DNA of 64,000 nucleotides from Carnegiea gigantea. Its lineage: Eukaryota > Streptophyta > Magnoliopsida > Caryophyllales > Cactaceae. Where the stretch lies: NCBI GenBank assembly GCA_029747015.1, contig JAKOGI010000024.1:1292001-1356000 (forward strand), in the 5' to 3' direction. Position numbers and translations under genes: made by a program. Below, in pieces: positions 47,371 to 58,980 of the stretch. The notes below the pieces were generated by a model, which was not told the origin of the DNA, searched no databases, and worked only from the letters and a program-made list of their open reading frames with translations. The number at the start of each line of letters is the position of its first letter. Position 1 is the first letter of the stretch.

Positions 47371-49060
47371 CACTATTGAGGATGAAAACCCTGAAGTAGT
47401 AGAGTGTGCTGAATTGCTAGAAGCCTCTACACCAATTCCGCCTTCCTTTACTAAGGTGGAATTATTATAAGATGAAAGTAAGCCCTCGTCTAATTGGGTA
47501 AAAGCTCACGAGGTCGAGTTAAAGCCTCTTCCTTGATCACTAAGGTATGAATTTCTAGGACCAAAATCTATATATCCTATGATTTTAGATGCAAATTTGA
47601 ATGGTACCCAAATTGACTCTTTGCTCAGAGTGCTTAGAAAGCATTATAAAGCCATAAGATACACCCTAGATGACTTAAAAGGGAATCATCCTTCCTTGTG
47701 TATGCATCGGATCTTAATGGAGGACGACCATAAGCCGTCAATTGAACACCAAAGAAGATTAAACCCTAGCATACAAGAGGCGGGTAAAAAGTAAATTTTG
47801 AAGTTGCTTAAAGCTGGCATTATCTACCCTATCTCAGACAGTGCATGGGTAAGCCTGGTTCATGTTGTACCTAAGAAAAGAGGGATGGCTGTTGTGAAAA
47901 ATGAGAATAATGAGCTAATCCCCACTAGGACTGTTACAGAATGGCGTATGTGTATCGATTATCAAAAATTAAATAAAACCACCCGTAAAGACCATTTTCC
48001 CCTTCCCTTCATTAACTAAATGCTTGAATGATTGGCATAGACTTCATATTTTTGCTACTTAGGTGGATATTCGGGATTTTTTCAGATCCTTATCCACCCA
48101 AATGACCAAGAAAAGACTACCTTTTCATGTCCATATGGCACATATGCTTATAGACGAATGTCATTTGGGTTATGTAATGCCCTTGCCACATTTCAATATT
48201 ACATGATGGCTATCTTTTCAGATTTTATTAAGGACATAATGGACGTCTTTATGGATGATTTTTTTATGTATGGTACAACGTATAACCATGGCTAGGATAA
48301 CTTATCTAAGGTTTTGCAAAGATGGGAAGATGTGAATTTGGTCTTAAATCGGGAGAAATGTCATTTTATGGTGCAAGAGGGAGTTGTCCTCGGTCATATT
48401 GTTTGTAACAAAGGCATTGAAGTTGACAAAGCAAAGGTGGAGGTGATTGAGAAATTACCACCACCAACCTCTGTAAAAGGTGCGACAAGTTTTCTTTGAC
48501 ACATCGGTTTTTAACCAACGGTTTATAAAAGATTTTTTAAAGATTGCAAAACCTTTCACCCAATTGCTTATCAAGGATGTGCCTTATAAGTTTAATGAAG
48601 AATACATGAGTGCTTTTCACAAATAAGAAGTGGCGTTAATCATCACCCTCGTAATGCAAGCTCCAGACTGGGAGCTGCCTTTTGAAATAACTATGCTGTA
48701 AGGGATATTTTAGGTCAGCTAAAGGACAATAAACCATACGCCGTATACTACGCAAGTCGTACTCTTGAAGAGGCGTAAGTTAATTATGCCACGATCGAAA
48801 AGGAGTTCTTGGCAGTTGTCTTTGCCTTCAAAAAATGTCGATCCCATTTGATAAATTCCAAGGTCATTGTTTTCACGGATCAGCCGCTTTGAAACATTTG
48901 ATTAAGATATCTGATTCCAAATCTCGACTCATCCAATGGGTCCCCCTCCTTAAGAGTTTGATTTAGAAATCAAAGATAAGGTAAGATTGGTAAATGTAGT
49001 TGCCGATCATCTATCTCGTTTAGGCCCATAGGCCATTTCTAGTGAAGAGCTTTCTATTGA
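47371..49060 (+). pseudogene. Reverse transcriptase and RNase H of element B
   Basis: A linker (47371-47600, with a HEVELKPLP-x-SLRYEFLG block) leads to the reverse transcriptase: HRILMEDDHKPSIEHQRRL, LKAGIIYPISDSAWVSLVH, TEWRMCIDYQKLNKTTRKD, FSCPYGTYAYRRMSFGLCN and the active site VFMDDF near 48250, typical of Athila. The thumb region includes NREKCHFMVQEGVVLGHIV. The RNase H part has YAVYYASRTLEEA and a TDQ block. Several stops and frameshifts are present. The polymerase produces element DNA from RNA. Confidence 0.9.
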
Positions 49061-50400
49061 TGATTCTTTCCCTGCTAAGCAGTTATTAGCTATATCCCAA
49101 CAAGCTGCTCCACGGTATGCTGATATGGTGAACTTCAAAGTGTGTAGTGTGTTATCTCCAGGATTGTCCTACCAACAAAAAAAGAAGTTCTTTACAGATG
49201 TCAAATACTATATGTGGGAAGAACCTTTCCTTTATAAGCTATGCGAAGGGGGGATTTATAGAAGATGCTTGCCTGAGGAGGAGGTCCGCAGTGTCTTACA
49301 CCATTTCCATGCTTTAACCAATGGTGATCACTTTGGTCCAGATAAAATCATTGCGAAGGTACTTCAAGCAAGCTTCTATTAGCCCACACTCTTTAAGGAC
49401 ATAAGGAAGTTTGTCATGACATGTGATAGATGTCAACAAGTGGGGAACATTTCCAAGCGGCATGAAATGCCTCAAAGTAGCATGCTTGAAGTAGAGTTGT
49501 TTAATGTATACGGGGCCAACTTCATGGGTCCTTTTCCTCCTTTGCATAACATCCTTTACATCCTTGTGGTGGTTGACTATGTTTCTAATTGGGTGGAAGC
49601 CATTGCATCCCTGACAAATGATTCCAAAGTTGCCCTTAAATTTCTGAAGAAAAATATTTTCACACGATTTGGCACACCGAGAGCTCTTCTAAGTGACAAC
49701 AGCACATTTTTGCAACAGGCCTCTTGAATCACTTTTAAAAAAATATGGGATATTTCATAAGGTCGTTACGCCTTATCATCCCCAGGCAAGTGGGCAGGTG
49801 GAGCTCTCGAATAAACAATTGAAAAGCATATTGGAGAAAATGTTGGATCGCTCCCGCAAAGATTAGTCTTTGAAGCTTGATGATGCTTTTGTGCATGCCG
49901 AACCATTTACGAAACCCCTCTGGGCACCACACCATACCGGTTAGTGTTTGGAACATATTGTGACTTGCCAGTGGAAATAGAACATAAGGCCTATTGGTCT
50001 ACAAGGACACTCAATTTTGATCTTAAAGTGGTCGGAGAACGATGATCCTGCAGCTAAACTAGCTCGATGAACTAAGGTTGGAGGCTTATCAAAATTCATG
50101 TATTTACAAAGAGCGAACTAAGAAATGGCACCACAAACATATTGTGACAAAGATTTTTGAAAAAGGTGATATAGTCCTTCTATTTAACTCAAGGTTGAGA
50201 TTGTGTCCGGGTAAACTGAAATCCTGATGGTCGGGACCATTTGCCATTACCAAAGTTCAACCCAATGGAGCAGTGAAGATATATATGGAGTGAGTCTACC
50301 AGAGCTTTCATAGTCAATGGACAGTGATTGAAGCCATATCTAGTGGGCCAACCAATTGAAAACATCAATGTTTATATGCTAACTGATCTAGTTCAACCAT
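49061..50400 (+). pseudogene. Integrase of element B
   Basis: The zinc region (49260-49450) has the order H-H-C-C with CDRCQQVGN. The core (49416-49727) has the first aspartate in [13 protein letters not shown] and the second in LLSDNSTFL; a frameshift near 49725 precedes KVVTPYHPQASGQVELSNKQ with the catalytic glutamate. The C-terminal part to about 50400 is strongly decayed. The enzyme would insert element DNA into the genome. Confidence 0.85.
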
Positions 50401-50442
50401 AGAAGAAAGGTTCAAGCGCAGCAAAGTTTCTGAGTAATTTCT

Positions 50443-50474
50443 AACCCCATCCTCCTCCGCCTCCTCCTCTCTGA
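50443..50474 (+). pseudogene. Last codons of ATHILA ORF-1 in element B
   Basis: A proline-coding run followed by a stop (50472-50474) aligns with the end of ORF-1 of element A at 5628-5659. The rest of the gene is absent. Confidence 0.6.
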
Positions 50475-52228
50475 TTTTGAGTTCGACTACTCCTCTTCTC
50501 TTTTTATTATGATGTGCCCACATTGAGGGCAATGTGTGATTCAAGCATGGGGGAGTTAGTTCCTATATTTGGCGTCCAATGCTTATTTCTATTTTGGTGT
50601 AATTGTGCTTTGTATATTTTTTTTAGTTATAGTTTTTGTTTTAGTTTTGCTTTAGTAGTGCATTTAGTTTTCTTCTAGGCTGCATTTTGGTTTTCTTCTT
50701 TCATTAGTTTCTTTTGCATTTTAATTTGCATTGTTTGAAAAAAACCACAAAAAAAGAAAAAAATAATAAAAAGAAAAAAAAAATCCTATGATGATGATCT
50801 CTATAGATTTCTTAGTCCTCTTTGGTTTGGTTTGATCCTTTGATTTGCTAATGAATTTTCGAACCGTGCTTCATGTTTTGACCACATGTTGGATGTGAAT
50901 TGATTTTTCCCATAAGTCTTTACATAAGATTTGGCATGTATGTGCTGGTGAGCTAGTTTTGACTTTGGTAGATGTCCCGTGAGACTTTGAACCTTTAGAG
51001 ACTGTTTATCATGATTAGTTTCATATTTTCTTTCATGTGTGACTCTTCCTTGACATCATTTCTCTAGATCTTGCCTTGATTCTCATTCAAGATCATATTC
51101 CACATATGCATTTAGACAATATGATTGAGGCATTTTTCTTTCTTTGATTTATTTGAAACCCATGGACAAATAGCCATCCTTGCTATGTATTGTATCCCTT
51201 GTTAGCCCTTTTGAGCCTATAATCGTTTTTCTAGATATGAACCTCCTATTTTTATCCCATGCCCAAATACTTGTCTTACATTTAAGCCAACGCTAAAGTA
51301 GCATTACATTCTTTTGCATCAAGTTTGATTAGGCATTAGCAAGGTGGATTGTTATTCTCTTTAGTGAATTTTGGCTGTTTAGTGCAAGGATGTAAACATT
51401 TGATAAATTCCTTATTTTATTTTATAACGTTTAGGGAAGGGTTTGATTTTAAAGTTCGTTATGGAATTCCCTTGGCAATTCCTTTTTGAAAAAAAAAAGA
51501 AATGAGAATAAAGCCCTAAAAAAAAACGGAAATGAATAAGAAAGAAAAGAAAAAAATTTAAAGAAAGGGATTAGCCTTAGTGGGAATGTCAGATATTTGT
51601 GATTTTCGACTCTATCTCTTTTGAATTTGGGATTTATTTTGTTGATGAGTTGATATGGTTCGAGATGGATGTAGCATAATGCATTAGAATTGTTTAAACT
51701 CTTAGTCTTTGGCTTCTAGCTCCTTATTTCTAAAAATATTTGTTCGCTTCTCACCTTTACCCTTAGCCCCATTACATCCCTATGAAAGTCATGATTATTT
51801 AGTGTGTTTGCATTTTAGGGGTGGCGAATATGAGAATCTTGTCAAGCCTATGGTAGATTTGTGTCCAAGGAATAAGAATTGAGAGAACCTTCATATATAT
51901 ACATTGTCAAACACATGAGTGCTGAGTGCCACATAATTATAGTAAGGTTCTACCGGCCTTCCTAGTCTTACTTGTTTCATATGCTAGAATGATTGTATTT
52001 GATGCCTTGGGGGAAGATTGGTTCAAGTTTTGCATTATGGCCTATAAAAGATTTTTGAAATTTCATTCCTTACTCTGTTTGTTAATAATATTTTTGCATC
52101 TTTTTAGGCTACCTTTGGATCGCCTTTGCCATGTGAATGTTCCATCAGTCTATCCTAAGGAGGTTGTGTATACCTTGTTAATTTTTGCATTGCTTGAGGA
52201 CGAGCAACAGTTTAAGCGTGGGGTAGTT
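50475..52228 (+). other. Long non-coding 3' region of element B with polypurine tract
   Basis: It aligns with 5660-7434 of element A over its whole length and codes for nothing I can recognise. It ends in TTAAGCGTGGGGTAG (52212-52226) before the LTR. Confidence 0.7.
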
Positions 52229-53495
52229 TGATAAGTGCTTAATGTGTACATCTTTTTAGGGCTATTGTGCCTCGTTTTTAGGATAATTTTGTGCTTAATG
52301 ATGTCGTTTACTCTCTCATTCTCAATTTATGCTTGGTTGTAGTTGTTTTAGGTGTTTTGCATGATTTTTAGTGTTTTTACCCAGTATTTGCCTTTTAATG
52401 GCTATGTTTTGACCTCTCACATGGTCATCCATGAGTTGCTACGCCTGTGCAGCAAGAAAGAGCAAGAAACTGGTTCCAACACAAGCCACGGTTAGACCGT
52501 GGTGGATGCCATGGATCGTGGTAGGCCTGTAATTGCTGCCTCTTCCTTTTTCCTCAGCTATGTGGCTGAGATCAACTTGAATTTCCTATAAATAGTGGCG
52601 TTCAGCAATGAAGGAGAGCAATCCCTAGCAAGGCAGGTAGAGTTTGCCTCGTAAAGATTAGTTTAGTTTCTTTTCTCGAAAATTTTGTTCTTTACTTAGT
52701 TTGGTTTTGCTTTTGTGTGAGTTTCGAGTGTGAAAGTTTTGATACTGAGACGATTCCAAAGCCCTTGGTGAAAGTCATCTCAGTCGAGCCCCTTCTGCTC
52801 AAATTTCGCTGATTTTTGGTTAGATTATTTATCTTTCATCATGTGTGAGTAGTTTTCTTAGTCTAAGAATTTAGTAGTTTGTGGAAGTGTATGGAATCAT
52901 CTTTTAGTTTATTCAATTGTGCTTATTTTCATGATTGGTTTGATTTGTTCTATCAACTGCTTGACTTATTGTGAGTTGATTTTTAGCCAAAATTTACTTG
53001 CACACTTGAAACAATCCAGTGAACATTCGAAGGACGATATTTGGTTATTGGACTGCTTGAATGGACTTAGCATAACTTCATCTCGAAAGAGAGATTTATA
53101 TGTTAGGAGGGCTAGTAAGTAATCGAATATATTACACTTAGATTAAGTCAAATTAGTTTAAAAGAATGACATTTGCTTAGTTTAGGTAAATTTGATAGAT
53201 TTCAAAAGAATAGATCAGGTTTCTAGACAAGATTATAATTCTTCGAAATTAACCAATTAGAAAACAGCACATGTTTATAAATTTTGATCCAATTCTCTTC
53301 TATAACTGGTAAAAATCCTAGACGTTTTTCTCTTATTTATTTAGACGAGTTCATTTACAGTAGTTAATCAAAACCACTTAAAATAGAATTTTTGCTTAGC
53401 ATATTCTGACATGCTTGATAAATTACTTCAGTCCTTGAGGAATGATATCTTTTATCTATACTACAACTACCCGTGCGCTTGCGGTAGAGTCGTCA
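52229..53495 (+). repeat. 3' LTR of element B
   Basis: It starts TGATAAGTGCTTAATGTG and ends GTCGTCA (1267 bases). It is the complete version, with palindromes and TATA box. Confidence 0.85.
52485..52594 (+). promoter_or_regulatory. LTR promoter of element B: palindromes and TATA box
   Basis: GCCACGGTTAGACCGTGGT and a second CCATGGATCGTGG unit (52485-52522) precede TATAAATA (52587-52594) by about 65 bases. In the 5' LTR of the same element the TATA part is deleted. Confidence 0.55.
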
Positions 53496-54460
53496 ATGAG
53501 CCTCCTTAGCATTCTTTACACTCTCTCTTCCTATAGAGGATATAGCAACTGACATAGTTTCTTTCGATGCAGCAACGTCCTTAAAGAACTTTGCATCAAC
53601 TACATATGATTCGAAGACAGTAAATGGTTTGACATCATCATTTATCTTCCTTTTTCCCTCCTGATAATACTTAAGACATTAGTGTAAGATGGCGGTACCA
53701 CTCCATGTTCATATAGCCATGGACTCCTAAGCATCAACTTGTATAAAGTCTTGGAATCTATCACACAAAAAATTGATGATGTTTTCAAGTCGCTAATTAA
53801 CTCTAAATGAATCATAACAATCATACGTTGTCCTTCTAGATGAAACCTGCATCTCATCATTCGACTTTTACATAATTCTTCAATGGTTATACCCAAGTAG
53901 TTCATAGCAAACATTGGCATGATGTTGATTGCTGAATCACTATCCACTAGAATTCTCTTAACCTTTTACTCCGGAAGATCTAGTAAAACAACTAGCAATT
54001 ATTTTGTTTAGAACCTAATAACAAGTCATCATCGATGAATGTCACGGTAGTGTTACAGGTGGCACATTGGATACGACTACTCATATGTGGTATATTATTC
54101 ACCTTGTGAGCATATAGCTTAGTATAGGGAATGATAACAACAATTCATTCATGCATCTCTTTTGGCAAATGAAAAATTTGCTGCCAACCTATGTGCACTG
54201 TTAGAGCTTCTAGGATAGTGAGGACCTTGTCGTCTCGTTTGAGAGGAATTACATATCTAACACTTTGTTCTTCATTTGTCTCGTCGTCATCATCATCAAA
54301 TTCAGAACATGAGGTCATGTTGGCAATGACTTCATTAAAGAATCCTTTTATGAAGAATTCACCTAAAGCGATAGAGATAGATGGTTTTCGGTGAAGTGCA
54401 CACATGACCCGAACTTCATGATCCTCATTAGCTTCAGACTTCATTCTTCCTAAGTTTTCT
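53496..54460 (-). pseudogene. Protease region of element G
   Basis: On the minus strand 54145-54444 encodes VRVMCALHRKPSISIALGEF and an acidic spacer. Then 53642-53947 encodes MDSDSAINIMPMFAMNYLGI, the aspartic protease active site of Tat elements with D-G-G-S changed to D-S-D-S, and FCVIDSKTLYKLMLRSPWLY, the second protease block. The sequence continues at 45298 on the other side of element B. Confidence 0.75.
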
Positions 54461-55850
54461 TATGACAAAGTGGTGGTGGTTTGGCTTGGCTTTGCTTGCT
54501 TAATTGACTAGTGCCTAGCAACCAGAGTCCATCCTTTATTATCTTTCTTAAAGATGTTTAATGCAGGATTGGCAGTTGTCATGGGATTAGTGGTGGGGGA
54601 ATTACTGGTTCCATATTTCTAAATTGTATTGTGATTAGTTGCTCTTTCAACAAAGGGATTAACTTGTGTTTCTCTAGGGCAGCCAAATGGTTCGCCTTAA
54701 GTTGATATGAAGGAGCATGATGCTCACATAATATAAAAATGGGACAAAATTCTACTGTTTCATCAAAATCTAAAATGATCCTTGAGTGCTTCCATCCCCA
54801 ACCAATTGTATGATGTGTCGATTGAGTGTAATGCACTTTTCAAGAGCCCGACTAATGGCCCTATAGTACCGATAGTGTTTTACATCGATGGTCCTCCCAG
54901 CTTCTTCTAGGCGCTTGGGCTTAAACAATTCAATGATGGCCACTTAAGCAAGTCATCTATTATACCCGATAAATCTGAGTCGGGAAATGATAATTTTTTT
55001 CCTGAAGCTCTTTTCGTATGGGACACATCTTTTTGCATCCTTAAATGATGTGCTCTCATTATCTTCTAATTTAGGTTTTCCCGTAATTCAAATTGGCTCA
55101 CTTGTAGAGATGGACGCCACCTCTTTTGTCATGCTCTTTGAGAACTTAACATTTTTCGTGAATTTAGCTTTGTCCTTCTTCGATTTAGTAGAATAAAAGT
55201 AATTGCCACAACGACTAGCTATCGTAACCTTCACGTCATGTGCCTTGGTTGCGAGTTCTTGGAAAGTCTTAGGTTTGCTTATTTGTAGCATGTACACCAA
55301 GTCCCACTCCATGCCTTAGGTACACATTTGAACAGCGGAAGGTTCAGATAATCGATCTTTGCATTCAAGACTAAGTGCATGCCAGTGGTTGATGTGGTCA
55401 AGAATGGGTTCATCTTTCCACTGCTTTGTGTTTGTCAGTTCAGTCATGCTGACAGTGTCCTAGGTGCCATAGAATTAATTAAGGAACTCTTGCTGCATTT
55501 GTTCCCAACCATTGATGGACTCGGGTTTTAGGTCAGTATACCAATCAAAGGCAATGCCTTTCAATGCCCAAACAAAGTGCTTTATCATAAGGTTGCCATC
55601 AGTGCCAATATTTTTGCATGTCTCAATGAAGTGTGTGACATGCATGTTGCCTTAGGTTGCCTTTCCCATCAAACTGGTGGAACAAAGGAGGTTGATAACC
55701 GTGGGTTACGGAGAGCATCTTCCCTATTAGTATAAAGCTTGGTCTTGACAAGAACCTTCTCTTAGTTGTGCTTTAACAGCATTTGCTATCAAATCTTGGA
55801 TTTGTTCAAGTCTTCTTGGTCATTCTTTTTTTGAAGCGAATGCGAATGGA
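54461..55850 (-). pseudogene. gag of element G
   Basis: Reading right to left from about 55580: an ALKGIAFDWYTDLKPESI block, WEQMQQEFLN, then LDHINHWHALSLECKDRLSE and (55088-55312) WDLVYMLQISKPKTFQELAT with a lysine-rich tail. This is the Tat-type gag core. The following frame (54579-54836) includes HLAALEKHKLIPLLKEQ. Start codon not determined. Multiple stops are present. Confidence 0.75.
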
Positions 55851-56835
55851 ACTTGAAAGTCTTGAATTTTTTTTATAGGAGAAAGAGATGAGATGTAGAG
55901 ATATTTCCATCGCACATGCCAAAAATTCATAGACACAAATTTCAACCCTAAAATAGACTAGATGAGAAATTAAGTAATAAATTTAATTTTGTAATGATAT
56001 TGTATATATGTGTAGAATCTCTATATTGAATACAGTTAAAGTAATCCTTTGATTCGATTTGTTTGGATGAATTTGGATGAAATTTACCTTGAGAGAGAGG
56101 CTAAGAGGCTTAATCTCAATCAAAAAAGGTATTTGATCTTTGAGAGAAGATGGCATGTGCTTTAGGTGCTTGTTATCTTCCTTCAAATAGAAAGAGTGGT
56201 TGAGCATTAGCGAATTCTTAGATTGTCCACAACTTGAATTAAGGGGGGTAAGGGTGTATTTAGACGAAAATTCCACCCCTCGCCCTCAAAGATCAAGTTG
56301 GACCTTGACCTTATTTTAGGCCTGCGATTGGGCTTCAACTTGAATTGATTTAACTAGGGAGTCGTTTGGACATTGACTTGGGCTTTGGGCATCACATGGG
56401 CTTTGACTTGGAGTCGCTTGGGGTTTGACTAGGTTTTGACTTATAAATATCCTTGGAGTTTGATCGGATCTTAACTTGGGAGTCATTTTGGACTTTGACT
56501 TGGGAGTTGCTTGGGCTTAATTAAATCAATTGAAAAGGTTGACCCTAATAATTAATTTTACTTTACTTCTTAATTCGGAGACATTAATTGTCTAGTTCCT
56601 ATAGGATGATCTACCATTCTTTCGACTAGAGGGACATTTTTGGTAGGGCAAAGTGTCTTCCTCGGGGAAACATACAAGGTTGAGTATATCTCCAAATTCC
56701 GCGCCAATTCCCTTATCAGAGTCAGTTGATTTATAGAATGGGTAATTATGAGTGTTACTTATGAATAATCCTTATGTCCTTTGGTTATTTATAACCGTCA
56801 TTACAATCCTTAGAACAGTTGACCCTATATAGGTA
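55851..56835. other. Unassigned stretch, possible 5' leader of element G
   Basis: No recognised gene. It lies upstream of the minus-strand gag. A GCGCCAATTCCC sequence near 56700 (minus strand GGGAATTGGCGC) is faintly like a primer-binding site but not convincing. A short degenerate repeat lies at 56290-56520. Confidence 0.35.
56290..56520 (+). repeat. Degenerate TTGACTTGGG repeat cluster
   Basis: Variants of TTGACTTGGGAGTC and TTTGGACATTGACTTGGGC occur about seven times at irregular spacing. The origin is unknown. Confidence 0.5.
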
Positions 56836-57135
56836 GACCTGGCAAACGGGTCACTCAGTTTGGGTATAAGTCGAGTTAAATTTGGGTAGGGTCAAGTTTC
56901 AGGTCAAGCGACATTTTGGGTTGGTTCAATTTGGGTCGGTTTTAGGCCAACCGAGTTTTGGTCCAATAAGCTTGTCATGCAAAAATAATTAACTTCGTCA
57001 GAAATTTTGGGTTGGATCAATTGGGGTTTCGGGTCCACTTTCAATTGAGCGTTTTCAGATATTAGATCGGGTATGGGGTCTGGCTCATTTGGTTCGGGTT
57101 TTTTGCCTCGGGTCAATTTGCCAGTTCTCTCCACT
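56836..57135. mobile_element. Candidate hAT-type MITE, about 300 bases
   Basis: The ends read GACCTGGCAAACGGGTC on the left and, inverted, a matching AACTGGCAAATTGACCCG on the right. Internal sequence is rich in TTGGGT/GGGTC motifs. The CTGGCAAACGGGT end is common in plant hAT-type MITEs. No clear 8-base target duplication was found. Confidence 0.5.
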
Positions 57136-57970
57136 GAATTTTTTTCTTGTGAGAGTTGCCATTTGATGTCTTATAAGGTAATTGCTTTACAAATTGTTAC
57201 AGAAATATGTTGTACGTGGAAATAGACACCCCCCCCCCCCCAAAAAAATCCTGTCTGAATTGGTCTCGCGTACGTGCAATATCTAGAGAGTTTCACGAAT
57301 ATATTGATTTTGTTAAACCAAAAAAAAAAAAAAAAAAAACTTGAAGGCCTACGTCAATTGGGTGCCAAGATTAATTATACAGCTCCAGTTGCAAATACAT
57401 ATGAAAATATGATCAACGTTATAATCAATCATTGGTAATTCATGTTACTCCTATAATCTCCCCTAACAATATGCAATTTGCACTCATAGCGCCATGCCAT
57501 TGAGGTTTTGGCAGGTAACTCCACCTCGGTACTCAGTCGGTCAAAACAAAGCTGTCAAAAGAAACATGTCATGTGCTCTGAATGGCAGCCTTAGTAAATG
57601 GCAGCGTAGATTTGCAATTGGCCATTGTTTTACTGAGCACTCTCCGTAGTACACGCATTAACAAAGAAAATAACAAACCATGGGTGCCAGCTCACAAAAG
57701 GGGCCGAGGGACCGTTTACTAAACGCAGGTCTCAATAAAATCGTAAGGCCCTGCATGTTTCGATTGCGACTCAGAAATGATTGATTTCTTCAACGACTCC
57801 TTCAGCCGTTTAAACTAGTACTTTCTACAATACATTCTACAGCTTCTTCCTATAACTGACCACCTACTAGATGAAATAAGAGTGCATATCGTTCTTACAT
57901 TTTGAATATTTACATATTTACCTCGAAAACTACAAATTTTGAGCCTAACTCAAATTAATATAGGAAATAC
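57136..57970. other. Unassigned stretch with C13 and A-rich runs
   Basis: I see no gene. It contains a run of 13 C (57229-57241) followed by 7 A, a poly-A run near 57320, and ordinary AT-rich sequence to the copia element. Confidence 0.4.
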
Positions 57971-58200
57971 TGTTAACAAGTAGTTTGTTATATTCCAAAT
58001 TATGCTTTCATAGTTGTACTTCAATAAGGAGACATTGGTCTTATAGGTGTATTCCAATAAGGAAACATAAGTCATAGAGTTGTAGGCACGCATGAGTGTA
58101 TATATATATGTATCACATTGCTTATGAGACAGAGAAAAGAGATGACTTCAATCAATAAAACCACATTCTCAATACTCCAATGTTCCCTTAGTTTTTGTCA
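57971..58200 (+). repeat. 5' LTR of the copia element
   Basis: It starts TGTTAACAAGTAG and ends TTTTTGTCA. It contains a TATATATATA stretch (58099-58109) and AATAAA (58154-58159), likely promoter and poly(A) signal. Confidence 0.9.
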
Positions 58201-58212
58201 TGGTATCAGAGC
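58201..58212 (+). promoter_or_regulatory. Primer-binding site of the copia element
   Basis: TGGTATCAGAGC directly abuts the LTR and is the exact complement of initiator tRNA-Met. Confidence 0.9.
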
Positions 58213-58218
58213 TTCAGA

Positions 58219-58980
58219 TTTGAGCCTAATATTGATACAATAAGTGATGATGATACGAAACCTAAAACCAAGACAACCCCGTTTTTAATCTCTGTCGACT
58301 CACCATATTATCTACACCCATCCGAAGGTCCGGGAGCATCAATCACCTCGGTTCTCTTCAACGGAAACAATTTTGAGTTATGGAGAAAAGTGGTCTAAAC
58401 CACTTTGAATGCCAAGAACAAGTTGAAATTTGTCGATGGACGAATAACTAAACCAACTACGGAAGGAGACGAGTTGGACACATGGGATAGAGTAAATTCC
58501 ATGCTATGTTAATGGCTTCTCAACTCCATCAATCCCAAACTACACTCAACCTTACCTTACACGGACACAGCGAAGGAGATGTGGGATGATTTGGAGAAAA
58601 GGTATTCCACACCCAATACACCTAAAATTTATCAACTAAAGGATGATATTGCGTCCTATAAGCAAGGAGGGCTTGACGTGGCCGAGTTTTATGCCAAACT
58701 ACAAAATATGTGGAACGAGTTGGCTAACTATGTCAAACTGCCGAAGTGCTCTTACGGAAAGTGCACATGTGATGTTGCAGGTCAAGTAGCCAAGCTCATG
58801 GACGAGGAAAGGACCCATCAGTTCTTGATGTGGTTGAGCGACGAAAAGTATTCTCCTATGCGTGGGGAAATTCTTGCCATAGAACCTTTACCCACTTTAG
58901 AGAGGATTTTTAACATTGTACGATAAGAAGAGCAGCACAAACAAATTGTGATGAGCCGAGAGCATAAGGCAGATGCGGCT
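58219..58980 (+). pseudogene. gag of the copia element
   Basis: The frame encodes SPYYLHPSEGPGASITSVLF and NNFELWRKVV, a stop at 58396, then FVDGRITKP, PYTDTAKEMWDDLEKRYSTP, IYQLKDDIASYKQGGLDVAE and HQFLMWLSDEKYSPMRGEIL. These are the UBN2/copia gag blocks. The terminal KADAATFAVNSR precedes a frameshift to the next frame. Two internal stops are visible. Confidence 0.85.

Larger units (their letters stand above)
45299..53495 (+). mobile_element. Athila-like LTR retrotransposon B
   Basis: LTRs of 1114 and 1267 bases flank an internal region of 5.8 kb with a perfect tRNA-Asp primer site, gag, reverse transcriptase, RNase H, integrase and a long non-coding 3' region. Protease and the second half of gag are missing, and only the last codons of ATHILA ORF-1 remain. 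The flanking five bases (ACAAG and ATGAG) match at three positions, a weak target duplication. It interrupts element G between protease and reverse transcriptase. All genes have stops. Confidence 0.9.
30638..55850 (-). mobile_element. Tat-type Ty3/gypsy element G, split by two insertions
   Basis: The minus strand carries gag (right), protease, linker, reverse transcriptase, RNase H, additional RNase H and integrase (left), followed by an antisense PMD gene. Array H (36334-43302) splits the RNase H/reverse transcriptase region and element B (45299-53495) splits the protease-RT linker. Element F is a second copy. The LTRs of G could not be delimited with confidence; candidate termini are at 29220 and 62994. 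All frames are broken. Confidence 0.75.

Noticed and set aside
55979..55993. 15-base match to 62786-62800 as a target duplication or recombination junction
   Set aside because: The shared sequence is AT-rich and low-complexity and the flanks do not align; chance is likely.
56690..56715. GCGCCAA near 56700 as a minus-strand primer-binding site of element G
   Set aside because: Only six or seven bases fit and no LTR end adjoins it; too weak to list as a feature.
57320..57340. Poly-A run as the tail of a LINE or SINE
   Set aside because: No LINE coding sequence, no RNA polymerase III boxes and no flanking duplication were seen.
58201..58212. Initiator-Met-like sequences here and in arrays E and H as tRNA genes
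   Set aside because: Only 12 bases complementary to the tRNA 3' end, directly after an LTR; they are primer-binding sites.
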